NCBI GenBank assembly: GCA_022969175.1
Contig: JALJPB010000008.1
Span: 62,001 to 126,000, forward strand
Source: Colwellia sp.
Lineage (GTDB): Bacteria > Pseudomonadota > Gammaproteobacteria > Enterobacterales > Alteromonadaceae
Length of the DNA stretch: 64,000 nt
Direction: 5' to 3'
How positions within the stretch are numbered: position 1 is the first letter of the stretch; each line of letters starts with the position of its first letter. This document shows positions 44,579 to 52,832 of the stretch, one piece after another. A program made the translations under genes and the position numbers. The notes beneath the pieces are model-generated. The model saw nothing but the letters and a program-made list of their open reading frames with translations. It searched no databases and was not told the DNA's origin.

Positions 44579-46498
44579 CTAACCTACTTTTAGAGAAATA
44601 ATTTCAGCTGATTCTGAGCCTTGCATTAAAAGTTCAAAATCACTAATTGGCGCAGGATATGCAATGCCAAAACCTTGTACAAAGTCTATACCTATTGATT
44701 TTAATAATGCGGCTGATTTTTCACATTGAACAAATTCGGCAATCGTTAACATATCTAATGTACTTGCCATATTCTGAATTGATTTTACAATGGCAACATC
44801 ATACTTATTCACCAATACATTTTGTACATAAGAGCCATCTATTTTAATATATTTTGCCGGTAAGTTTTTTAAATAACTAAAAGTTGAAAAGCCTTTGCCA
44901 AAATCATCTAAGGCAATAGCAAACCCTGCAAAACGAAGTTTTTCCACCATTTTTGTCGCCATTGCCATGTTTGATATTGCGGCGGTTTCAGTTATTTCAA
45001 AACAAATAGCTTCACAAGGAAAATGGTAGTTGTTATGACAAGTAATTATGCTATCAATAAATTTTTCATCGGTTAAAGAGTCTCCTGATAAATTTATTGC
45101 TATCACCAACTGCTGCCATAAGTCAGGGTGCTCAGCAAACCAGCTAAAGGTTTTTGACATCACCCAATAATCAACTTGCGCACACAATCTAAAACGTTCA
45201 ACTGCGGGTAGAAATACATTAGGACTCAGTAATTGTTCTTTATCTTTCAATCTTAGCAATATTTCAATGTGTTGCTTTTTGCCCGCTCTTTCACTTAATG
45301 GTTTAATTTCTTGAAAAAACAACTTAAATTGATCTTGTTCTAGCGCGGTCTGGATTCGAGCTGCCCAATGAGTTTCTTGGTGATGATGAACAACACTTTC
45401 GTTATTATAGTCAAACAATTGATAACAGTTGACCCCTTGATTTTTCGCCATGAAACAAGCCGCATCAGCTTCACGTTTCACTTCAACCAATGGTGGAGAT
45501 TGATGATTAATTAATGTTGCGCCAATACTCGCTCCAACATCAAAGACTTGACCACCGTAACTAAAAGTTAATTCTTTAATTGCTTGATTAATTTTTGTTA
45601 TGACTTTTAAGGTGTTTTCTTTTGAAACCTGCAAAAGTAATACTGAAAACTCATCACCGCCAATGCGAGCACATACATCGCTTTGACGAACCACTGATTT
45701 TAATAACTGACCAATATCACGCAATAATTGATCACCAGCAGCATGACCCGCATTATCGTTAATTAGTTTAAACCGATCCATGTCTAACTGTAATAACGCA
45801 TGTTGTTGCTTATTATCTTGTGCGTCATGCCAAGCATCGACTAGTCGTTGCTCAAACTTATAACGATTAAATAATTTGGTGACACTGTCGTAATTGGCTT
45901 GATAACGAAGACGGGCTCGCAACTTTTCAGCACTGGTGACATCGCGTAAAACAATAACGGTGCCATCAAAAGTGCCTCCTGCAGAAAATACGCCTTTAAC
46001 ATCTTGCTCAATACTCAGCAACTTACCATTTAGCTTTACTGCTATCGTTTGTTTAAAAACACGATCTGAAGCAGCTTCATTCTGTAAGGCATGCAAAGTA
46101 GCAGTAAAATTTTCTTCAATATCGTCAGTTAAGATACTTTCTTTAACTTTAACGTATTGCTGATTAACAAAGTCTTGGCTTTTAACTGAAAACAGCTGTT
46201 CACAAGAGCGGTTAATATAAAGAATATTACCTAATTTATCAGTACGAATAACGGCATCATGCAAAGCATTTAAGGTCGAGTTTTGATTATTTAATGTTCG
46301 GCCGAACTGAGAAATCACGATAAAAACAAAAAAACTCAATGCAGGTAATAGCAACATAACTGGAGAGGTTTTTTTTTCGATAAGAACTAATGATATAAGT
46401 GATAAAATAGAAATTAAAAGAAGCGAAAATCTAAAAAAAGACCTACCAGTTACCCTATTGAATAACAAAGAAAACCTACCTTTTATCGTATACAGCAT
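44579..46498 (-). CDS. PAS-GGDEF-EAL membrane signalling protein
   Basis: From ATG 46498 the protein (639 residues) has two N-terminal membrane helices (about 20-60), a PAS domain (about 75-185), a GGDEF domain (about 195-355) with an intact GGDEF and the I-site RQSD, and an EAL domain (about 370-625). The EAL motifs are in place: EILLRL for the first motif, AINLSGDSL, FEITETA, LDDFGKGFSTFSYL, KIDGSYV and the Glu of IAEFVQ. Both synthesis and breakdown of c-di-GMP are possible. A longer TTG frame (46507) lacks a ribosome binding site; GGTAATT precedes the ATG. Confidence 0.9.
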   Translation of the reverse strand: MLYTIKGRFSLLFNRVTGRSFFRFSLLLISILSLISLVLIEKKTSPVMLLLPALSFFVFIVISQFGRTLNNQNSTLNALHDAVIRTDKLGNILYINRSCEQLFSVKSQDFVNQQYVKVKESILTDDIEENFTATLHALQNEAASDRVFKQTIAVKLNGKLLSIEQDVKGVFSAGGTFDGTVIVLRDVTSAEKLRARLRYQANYDSVTKLFNRYKFEQRLVDAWHDAQDNKQQHALLQLDMDRFKLINDNAGHAAGDQLLRDIGQLLKSVVRQSDVCARIGGDEFSVLLLQVSKENTLKVITKINQAIKELTFSYGGQVFDVGASIGATLINHQSPPLVEVKREADAACFMAKNQGVNCYQLFDYNNESVVHHHQETHWAARIQTALEQDQFKLFFQEIKPLSERAGKKQHIEILLRLKDKEQLLSPNVFLPAVERFRLCAQVDYWVMSKTFSWFAEHPDLWQQLVIAINLSGDSLTDEKFIDSIITCHNNYHFPCEAICFEITETAAISNMAMATKMVEKLRFAGFAIALDDFGKGFSTFSYLKNLPAKYIKIDGSYVQNVLVNKYDVAIVKSIQNMASTLDMLTIAEFVQCEKSAALLKSIGIDFVQGFGIAYPAPISDFELLMQGSESAEIISLKVG

Positions 46499-46649
46499 AA
46501 TTACCAATCAAATACAGCTTGAATTTTGAGCGGCAAAGTATAACAACTTTTAGCTAATGACACACTCTTTATAAGGGTAATAATTCTGGATATTAAGTAC
46601 TTCTAGAGAAATTCTATAAATATAAATAACTTATGCTAATGAAAAACTA

Positions 46650-47021
46650 TTAACTCGTTTTTTGATTAACAACGTCTTTAAGAGAGATGACATTGTCACT
46701 TTTATTCGATGTATCATCACCCTTCAGTTGACTAACTTTAACTTCTTTGGTTAATGATTCACCATCTTGGTACCTATGATAAGAAAAACTATCTAAGCCA
46801 AGTTGCTGACTAAACTTATGAAAAACCATAAAGTCTTCTTTAGTAAATTCTTCTTCGTTTTTAGTTAATAACCCATCAACATACATAGAATTACCGTTTA
46901 TATTACAATTAGCTATTGCAGTATAAGGCAGCCCATATTCAGATACTTTAAGTGCTCGAACCATTTTAACTTCAAAACACCAATCGCCAATTTTTATATG
47001 CCGAGAAATTGACTCTGTCAT
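46650..47021 (-). CDS. Hypothetical protein, 123 aa
   Basis: I do not recognise this family. It is a small soluble protein with no signal peptide or membrane helix. The N-terminal two thirds (about 1-95) look folded: alternating strands such as DWCFEVKMVRAL, YTAIANCNINGNSMYVDGLL, then an acidic helix EEFTKEDFMVFHKFSQQLGL. The tail is polar and likely disordered. It starts at ATG 47021 with a weak ribosome binding site and stands between the GGDEF-EAL gene and a penicillin acylase gene of opposite orientation. Confidence 0.65.
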   Translation of the reverse strand: MTESISRHIKIGDWCFEVKMVRALKVSEYGLPYTAIANCNINGNSMYVDGLLTKNEEEFTKEDFMVFHKFSQQLGLDSFSYHRYQDGESLTKEVKVSQLKGDDTSNKSDNVISLKDVVNQKTS

Positions 47022-47350
47022 TTTTAATATTACTCAATTGTTATTATTTAATAGTGAAAAAATTAGTGGTGAAAAAATACTTATACTCAAATTTCGTTAT
47101 AAAAAATAATTTTAGCGTTACTGGATAATTTAGCGTTATGGGAGAGAATAATTTAATAACACCAAAAAAATTAGCCAACATATTACAATTAATTAACACA
47201 AAATTCGAACATAATTATCCCTTTTTTGTCTTTGTAATTAAAAACAAATAGTTAAAATTGTAAGTTTTAGTTTTTGCAGATGATTATTCGCTACAGCTAA
47301 GGTAATCTAGGGGACTATTGTTAATACTTTACTATTTGCGACCTTCAATA
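47022..47350. other. Intergenic region with short direct repeat
   Basis: About 330 bp between divergent genes, so it must hold two promoters. TTTAGCGTTA occurs twice, at 47111-47120 and 47129-47138. A 37-codon ORF (47138-47251) is present but has no ribosome binding site and is not called. Nothing else is evident. Confidence 0.5.
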
Positions 47351-49741
47351 ATGAAAAATTTTTTCATCGGTTTTTTACTTACTTTATTTTTAGTGCTTGC
47401 CACAGCAAGTACTTGGATTTACAGTCAAATCGATAGCTCTCTAGCTAAACTTGAAGGAAAGCAAACATTATTTGGACTATCAAAAACCACTACTGTTGAG
47501 CGAGACGCTCAAGGTATCGCGACTATTACTGCTCAAAATAGAGTTGACATTGCCGTTGCCACTGGCTTTGTACATGCCCAAGAACGTTTTTTTCAAATGG
47601 ATTTATTACGAAAAAATTCAGCTGGAGAGCTCTCTAGTCTCTTTGGTGAGGTAGCGCTAGATTACGATAAAAACATTAGGCTTCATCGCTTTAGAGACCG
47701 CGCCAGAGAAATTGTTAAACAGTTACCTCGTGAGCAATATAAAATATTACAGGGTTATACTCGAGGGGTTAATCAAGGGTTAAGTTATTTACAGGCTCCT
47801 CCCTTTGAATATTTATTGCTACAACAATCTCCAGTTGAATGGCAAGAAGAAGATACCGTATTAACTGTATTAAGCATGTATATTGATTTGCAATATCATG
47901 ATGGTAGACGCGAGCGAACACTAGCGGCAATAAAATCATCTTTGGGTAATGACGTTTATCAATTTTTAAATCCTAAAGGAAGTAAATGGGATGCCGCTAT
48001 TGATAACAGTAAATATCCAAGCTCTGCGATGCCAGAAAATTCATGGCCGATAATCACTTCATCCCAGCAATCTCAAGCATTGACTGACAATAGAAAATTA
48101 ATAAACAACTATCAAGATGGACAATTTCCAGGGTCAAACAACTGGGCGGTTGACGGAAACTTATCACATACCAGTAGTGCAATTGTCGCCAACGATATGC
48201 ATTTAGGGTTACGGGTGCCCAATACTTGGTTTCGCGCTAGCTTTAACTATCTACATAACGATAAAAAGGTGAAAGTAACAGGCCTAACCTTACCAGGAAC
48301 ACCCAATATAATTATTGGTAGTAATGGTGATATTGCATGGGGCTTTACCAATAGTTATGGTGACTGGAGCGATGTTATTGTGCTCGATACTAATAACAAT
48401 AACAGTCAGTATTTAACGCCAAAGGGCTATGTTTCTTTTAGCTACCATAACCAAATGATTGCGATAAAAGATCAAGATGCTGTTGAAATAGAACTCAAAG
48501 AAACCATTTGGGGACCCGTTATTGGAAAAAATGCCGATGGAAAGTTATTGGCCTACCGTTGGGTCGCTCATGATATTAATAGCGTTAACCTCAATCAAAT
48601 GAACTTAGAATATGCCACAAACGTTGATGAAGCTTTTGTTGTTGCAGCATCTGCGGGTATCCCAGCGCAAAACCTCATGGTTGCTGATAAACAAGGTAAT
48701 ATTGGCTGGACTATTATCGGCCCTATTCCATTGAAGAAAGGCAACGTAGGTGAGCTTCCTACCAGTTGGTCAAATGGTGACAATAGCTGGCAAGGATATT
48801 TAAGCAGCGAGCAATACCCTAAAATTAAAAACCCGACAGATCATCGATTGTGGACAGCTAACTCAAGAGTCGTGGGTGGTGAAATGCTGGCTAAACTAGG
48901 AAATGGTGGCTATGCAATAGGTGCTCGAAGCAGTCAAATACGTGATGCATTATATGCTAAAAATTCTTTTGACGAAAATGAGCTGCTTGCTATCGCCCTT
49001 GATGACAAGGCTATTTTTTTGCAACGCTGGCAAAACTTTTTGCTTAAAAAAGTAATATCCAATGCAGTTAACAGCAAATATAAAACTTGGCAAGAAGCTA
49101 AAAATTTACTTATAAATAATAACTTACGCGCTTCAACTGACTCGGTTGCTTATCGTTTAGTCAGAAATTTTCGTTTAAATGTTAGATCTATGGTTTTTAA
49201 TAACATTAATAATAAATTGTCGAATATTGACCCAGCTTATGACTTTCATACTATACGCCATCAAATTGAAAGCCCTTTGTGGCAATTGATTAATGAACAG
49301 CCAAGACTTTTTTTATCCCAAAATACCGACTTCTCTAGTTGGGATGATTTATTTTCCAAGGCTTTAGATATGACAATTCAAGATATGAGTCAGGAGCAAC
49401 CTTTAAATGAGTCGACCTGGGGGAAACAAAATACTGCGGCTATTGTACATCCACTCAGTAAAGCAATACCTTTTATTGGTCGCTGGTTAGATATGCCAAA
49501 AACACAACTCTCTGGCGACTCTTACATGCCTAAAGTGCAGGGTAATGCTTTTGGCGCATCCCAGCGAATGGTGGTTTCTCCTGGCCATGAAGAAGATGGT
49601 ATTTTACATATGCCTACGAGCCAATCAAGTCACCCTTGGAGTCCATACTACCGCAAGGGCCATAGTGACTGGGAACAAGGTATTGCCTCAGATTTTCTAC
49701 CCGGTAAAACAAAATATACCTTAACTTTTTTTAGTTTTTAG
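47351..49741 (+). CDS. Penicillin acylase family Ntn-hydrolase
   Basis: This 796-residue protein is a precursor of the penicillin acylase/quorum-quenching acylase family. After an N-terminal hydrophobic segment (about 1-24), the alpha-chain region includes VDIAVATGFVHAQERFFQMD and the cleavage and nucleophile site is PGSNNWAVDG (Ser becomes the beta-chain N-terminus). Later motifs are AIVANDMHLGLRVPNTWF, TLPGTPNIIIGSNGDIAWGF and TANSRVVGG. Such enzymes cleave amides of beta-lactams, acyl-homoserine lactones or polyamine conjugates; the substrate cannot be told. A TTG at 47318 gives a longer frame, but ATG 47351 begins at the signal peptide. A MAPEG gene follows 37 bp later. Confidence 0.9.
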   Translation: MKNFFIGFLLTLFLVLATASTWIYSQIDSSLAKLEGKQTLFGLSKTTTVERDAQGIATITAQNRVDIAVATGFVHAQERFFQMDLLRKNSAGELSSLFGEVALDYDKNIRLHRFRDRAREIVKQLPREQYKILQGYTRGVNQGLSYLQAPPFEYLLLQQSPVEWQEEDTVLTVLSMYIDLQYHDGRRERTLAAIKSSLGNDVYQFLNPKGSKWDAAIDNSKYPSSAMPENSWPIITSSQQSQALTDNRKLINNYQDGQFPGSNNWAVDGNLSHTSSAIVANDMHLGLRVPNTWFRASFNYLHNDKKVKVTGLTLPGTPNIIIGSNGDIAWGFTNSYGDWSDVIVLDTNNNNSQYLTPKGYVSFSYHNQMIAIKDQDAVEIELKETIWGPVIGKNADGKLLAYRWVAHDINSVNLNQMNLEYATNVDEAFVVAASAGIPAQNLMVADKQGNIGWTIIGPIPLKKGNVGELPTSWSNGDNSWQGYLSSEQYPKIKNPTDHRLWTANSRVVGGEMLAKLGNGGYAIGARSSQIRDALYAKNSFDENELLAIALDDKAIFLQRWQNFLLKKVISNAVNSKYKTWQEAKNLLINNNLRASTDSVAYRLVRNFRLNVRSMVFNNINNKLSNIDPAYDFHTIRHQIESPLWQLINEQPRLFLSQNTDFSSWDDLFSKALDMTIQDMSQEQPLNESTWGKQNTAAIVHPLSKAIPFIGRWLDMPKTQLSGDSYMPKVQGNAFGASQRMVVSPGHEEDGILHMPTSQSSHPWSPYYRKGHSDWEQGIASDFLPGKTKYTLTFFSF

Positions 49742-49778
49742 TTTTTAATTTTAACTTATAGATAAAGAGAAAATAATT

Positions 49779-50165
49779 ATGACTGTATTAATTTGGTGTT
49801 TATTCATCGCAGCCGCACTGCCTTATTTAGCAAAAGGCCCTGTTGCTTTTGCTATGAATAAACTAGGCGGTTATGACAATAACCACCCAAGAGAACAACA
49901 AAGTAAGTTAACCGGATTCGGTGCAAGAGCACTTTCAGCTCATCAAAACGCTTTTGAATCATTAATAGTTTTTGCCGCAGCAGTACTTTGTGCTTTAGCA
50001 ACAAATACACTGACAGACTCAATACAAACACTTGCTATTATTCATGTTTGCGCACGTATTATTTATAATGTGCTTTATTTAATGAATATTGGCACATTTA
50101 GGTCTATTGTTTGGGCGGTTGGTTTAGGTTGCTCATTTGCGATTATTTGGCAGTGTATTCCTTAA
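49779..50165 (+). CDS. MAPEG family membrane protein
   Basis: This 128-residue protein has four membrane helices and the MAPEG pattern: NNHPREQQSKLTGFGARALSAHQNAFESL, with conserved polar residues (Arg, His, Asn, Glu) between helices 1 and 2, and CARIIYNVLYLMNIGTFRS later. Eukaryotic members are glutathione transferases or eicosanoid enzymes; bacterial members of this short type are of unknown substrate. It probably shares a transcript with the penicillin acylase gene just upstream, because only 37 bp separate them and there is no terminator. Confidence 0.88.
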   Translation: MTVLIWCLFIAAALPYLAKGPVAFAMNKLGGYDNNHPREQQSKLTGFGARALSAHQNAFESLIVFAAAVLCALATNTLTDSIQTLAIIHVCARIIYNVLYLMNIGTFRSIVWAVGLGCSFAIIWQCIP

Positions 50166-50188
50166 TAAAGATTAGCCGATACTAAAGT

Positions 50189-50212
50189 TAGTACTAAGAC
50201 TAGTACTAAGAA
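50189..50212. repeat. Two-copy 12-bp tandem repeat
   Basis: TAGTACTAAGAC (50189-50200) is followed directly by TAGTACTAAGAA (50201-50212). It lies between the MAPEG gene and the pheA leader. Confidence 0.5.
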
Positions 50213-50272
50213 CTACCAAATCATTATAAAGAAACCATTGACGCAAATACTTGGCAAAGCTAGAGTACGGCT

Positions 50273-50350
50273 ATGAATATAAATATCTGTTTAACAACAA
50301 CGCTGATTAAATTTAGTTTCTTTTTAACCTCTGCTAACGAGTTTAGCTAG
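50273..50350 (+). CDS. pheL: pheA leader peptide (PheL-type)
   Basis: A 25-residue reading frame: MNINICLTTTLIKFSFFLTS then ANEFS and stop. Four of its residues are Phe, clustered as F-S-F-F plus one near the end. It ends inside the first strand of the attenuator hairpins and lies 230 bp upstream of pheA, as in enterobacterial pheL. Ribosome stalling on Phe codons when Phe-tRNA is scarce should switch the RNA to the antiterminator. It has a weak ribosome binding site (AGAG) and is far too short to be found by length-based gene calling. Confidence 0.85.
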   Translation: MNINICLTTTLIKFSFFLTSANEFS

Positions 50351-50411
50351 AGAGGTTGTTGTCGTGACGAATTGAAGACGATAACAAAACCTCCCCTTCG
50401 GAGGTTTTTTT
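50326..50411 (+). promoter_or_regulatory. pheA transcription attenuator
   Basis: Three alternative hairpins are visible. Pause hairpin 1:2: AACCTCT (50326-50332) with AGAGGTT (50351-50357), extended by GCTAA with TTAGC. Antiterminator 2:3: GAGGTT plus GTTGTCGT (50352-50365) with ACGATAAC plus AACCTC (50378-50393), about 14 pairs including one G-U. Terminator 3:4: AAAACCTCC (50386-50394) with GGAGGTTTT (50400-50408), a CCTTC loop and a run of T to 50411. The strand shared between antiterminator and terminator is the hallmark of amino-acid attenuation. Confidence 0.87.
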
Positions 50412-50440
50412 ATGTCATGGATGACTGTATTAAGCGGTTG
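50411..50440. repeat. 30-bp direct repeat, copy 1, in the pheA leader
   Basis: This copy begins at the last T of the attenuator terminator (TATGTCATGGATGAC start) and differs from copy 2 (50506-50535) at one position. It contains a small inverted repeat, GTCAT-GG-ATGAC. It looks like a dispersed intergenic element rather than coding sequence. Confidence 0.75.
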
Positions 50441-50505
50441 CGGTGACTGAATGGACTCAGGAAGTAGAGTAACGCAGGAGCAGTTACCGAAACGAAATGA
50501 GCTGT

Positions 50506-50535
50506 TATGTCATGGATGACGGTATTAAGCGGTTG
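50506..50535. repeat. 30-bp direct repeat, copy 2, in the pheA leader
   Basis: The same 30 bases as copy 1 with T changed to G at one position (GATGACG rather than GATGACT). The 65-bp spacer between the copies has no reading frame of note. pheA begins 44 bp downstream. Confidence 0.75.
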
Positions 50536-50579
50536 TATAAACAAAATAGCATTAACATTTTACTTAATAGGATCACATT

Positions 50580-51758
50580 GTGAACGAAGAGTTAGACTTA
50601 ACTAAAATACGAGAAAAAATCACCAGCCTTGATAATCAACTACTCGAGTTATTTTCTCAACGTCGTTCACTCACACTAAGTGTCGCTAAAAGCAAAGCCC
50701 ATCTAGTTCGTCCAGTAAGAGATCAGCAGCGTGAACAAGAATTATTAATTCGTTTAATTAACAAGGGCAAAGAGCTTAATTTAGATGCTCATTATGTCAC
50801 CAGTATTTTTCAAAGTATTATTGAAGACTCTGTTCTTAATCAACAAGCTTATTTGCAAACACTTGCTAATCCAAATATTCAAACACCAACAGTAAGTGTC
50901 GCTTTTCTCGGGCATAAAGGCTCATATAGCTATCTTGCTAGCCACCGCTATTTTTCACGACGCGCAGAAAAAATTATTGAACATGGTTGTCAAAATTTTA
51001 GCGACATCATGCAACAGGTAGAATCAGGTAATGCCGATTATGGTATGTTACCAATAGAAAATACCAGCTCAGGCAGTATTAATGAAGTCTATGACGTTTT
51101 ACAACATACAAACCTTTCAATCGTAGGTGAGATAACTCAACCCATTGAACACTGCTTGTTAACCGCCGTTAATACCCGCTTAGAAAATATTAAAACCATC
51201 TATGCCCATGGCCAACCTTTTACTCAGTGCAGTAACTTTTTAGATAAACAAAAAGGCATTCGAATTGAATATTGCGACAGTACCGCAGATGCCATGGCTA
51301 AAGCCTATCAACTGCAAGACCAAAGTGTTGCGGTTATTGGCAGTGAAGAAGGTGGTCATCTTTATAAGTTACACGCTTTAGAAAAATCAATCGCTAATCA
51401 ACAAGAGAACCACAGCAGGTTCATACTGGTTGCACGTAAACCTGTTGATGTTGCTGAGCAAATCCCTGCAAAAACAGCTTTTATAATAGCCACAGGTCAA
51501 AAAGCAGGGGCATTAGTGGAATGCTTAATCGTATTAAAAACTAAAGGCATTAACATGTGTAAACTAGAGTCTCGTCCAATTCAGGGACGACCATGGGAAG
51601 AGATGTTTTATATTGATGTCGAAGCCAATGTAAAGTCTCTAGCCCTACAAGAAGCGATAAATGAAATAACAAATTTAACTAACTTTATTAAAGTATTAGG
51701 TTGTTATCCAATTGAGCATATTAGCCCAACCAATGTCCCAAGTAACGCCATCGATTAA
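50580..51758 (+). CDS. pheA: Bifunctional chorismate mutase / prephenate dehydratase (P-protein)
   Basis: PheA converts chorismate to prephenate and then phenylpyruvate for phenylalanine. Chorismate mutase spans about residues 1-95, prephenate dehydratase about 105-285 (VAFLGHKGSYSYLASHRYF, LPIENTSSGSINEVYDVL) and the ACT regulatory domain 295-380 (GALVECLIVLKTKGINM then LESRPIQGRPWEEMFYID), where Phe binds for feedback inhibition. Its length (392) matches E. coli PheA (386). The start is GTG 50580 with AGGATC upstream. It is preceded by a leader peptide and attenuator and ends in a bidirectional terminator. Confidence 0.95.
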   Translation: MNEELDLTKIREKITSLDNQLLELFSQRRSLTLSVAKSKAHLVRPVRDQQREQELLIRLINKGKELNLDAHYVTSIFQSIIEDSVLNQQAYLQTLANPNIQTPTVSVAFLGHKGSYSYLASHRYFSRRAEKIIEHGCQNFSDIMQQVESGNADYGMLPIENTSSGSINEVYDVLQHTNLSIVGEITQPIEHCLLTAVNTRLENIKTIYAHGQPFTQCSNFLDKQKGIRIEYCDSTADAMAKAYQLQDQSVAVIGSEEGGHLYKLHALEKSIANQQENHSRFILVARKPVDVAEQIPAKTAFIIATGQKAGALVECLIVLKTKGINMCKLESRPIQGRPWEEMFYIDVEANVKSLALQEAINEITNLTNFIKVLGCYPIEHISPTNVPSNAID

Positions 51759-51771
51759 CAAAAGTACAATA

Positions 51772-51801
51772 AAAAATGGCAAGCTGAGGCTTGCCATTTT
51801 T
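51772..51801. terminator. Bidirectional terminator after pheA
   Basis: A perfect 13-base stem (51772-51784 with 51789-51801), TGAG loop, A tract before and T tract after, between pheA and the convergent gene at 51824. Confidence 0.92.
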
Positions 51802-51823
51802 ATTTAATTCACACTTTTAACGA

Positions 51824-52606
51824 CTAAGGCGTAAAAGGTGCTGCAAGTTGAAACTCCAATAAAGTGCCAACTGGAATATTAATGCTTTTACCACCACCCA
51901 AAAGAGAGAGCCCAAGCCCTACTTTAGCGCCTGTTTTTGCACCATCAGAGCCATCAATTAAGCCACCTATGGCTGCAGCTCTTGCTGTTCTGCCTACCGT
52001 ATTTTTAGCTTCAGCTTCTGTGATAGCCTTAACACCTGATGTTTTAATACTAACCATTTGATTGTTTATCATGATATCGGTAAAGGTTAATACCATGCTT
52101 GCTTTACCTACCAAACGACCTGACTTTTTAGACTCAGTAACCACGCCATAAAGCGTACTACCTCTAGCTGCTACAACTACATTTTCGACCACCATATCTG
52201 CTTCAAGTCTTGCGGTAAATTTGTGACCGGTTGCATGATTATTAGTACTCAGTGTTGTTCCTGTTCTCGCAACTATTCGGGTTCCTACAGGTACGGTAAC
52301 TTTTTTATTTGAAACTGGCTCAGCCGCCCCAGTAACCTGTTTCTCTATTATTTCTTTTTCCACTGTTGCTTTTTCAGCTACTTCATTACTTGCAATTTCA
52401 CCAAAACTTAGACCAGCGACTTTATCACTATCGAACTTCAATTGTTGCCCTGCGATTTCAAAAACAACCCCATTTGCATCTTTTGAGATGAACTTTCCAT
52501 TAATTACTTGGCCATCTTTTAAAGTTAAAGTATCAGCGATACTTGCAAACGAGCTGAATAATAAACTCGCTCCTAATACACTGGCTATTATAAGTTGTTT
52601 GTTCAT
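51824..52606 (-). CDS. Exported protein of unknown function, TrbI-like barrel
   Basis: The 260-residue protein has a signal peptide (about 1-24). It then has a beta-rich N-terminal domain (TLTLKDGQVINGKFISKD) resembling domains that follow ADTLTLKDG exported proteins, and a second domain starting VPVGTRIVARTGTTLST with GSTLYGVVTE and IPVGTLLEFQL, similar in layout to the TrbI/VirB10-type barrel. A Gly/Ala-rich stretch near residues 215-240 may be a glycine zipper. No function can be given. ATG 52606 follows a perfect AAAGGAGAT; the TTG at 52645 is not the start. Confidence 0.7.
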   Translation of the reverse strand: MNKQLIIASVLGASLLFSSFASIADTLTLKDGQVINGKFISKDANGVVFEIAGQQLKFDSDKVAGLSFGEIASNEVAEKATVEKEIIEKQVTGAAEPVSNKKVTVPVGTRIVARTGTTLSTNNHATGHKFTARLEADMVVENVVVAARGSTLYGVVTESKKSGRLVGKASMVLTFTDIMINNQMVSIKTSGVKAITEAEAKNTVGRTARAAAIGGLIDGSDGAKTGAKVGLGLSLLGGGKSINIPVGTLLEFQLAAPFTP

Positions 52607-52832
52607 GATATCTCCTTTGTCATTCAATATAATAATGATAATCAATAAATACCGATGTTACACTATGCTCTATAAAAATTTATAAATAAATTTAACAAGA
52701 GCATAAACAAATGCGAAGACTATTTTCGAGTATTCTTCGCAGTTTGGTCGAATTAAAGCTGGTAGGAATTATAATACCCTTTATTTACAGTTCTATTTTT
52801 AATAATCCCTGAATAACTTTACTGGAATTTCA

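Noticed and set aside
47138-47251. 37-codon ATG reading frame on the plus strand upstream of the penicillin acylase gene
   Set aside because: No ribosome binding site, AT-rich sequence in which such frames arise by chance, and no recognisable motif.
50238-50266. TTGACG-17 bp-TAGAGT as the pheA promoter
   Set aside because: It fits sigma-70 spacing, but the transcript would begin at about the leader ATG and leave no room for a ribosome binding site, so I do not assign it.
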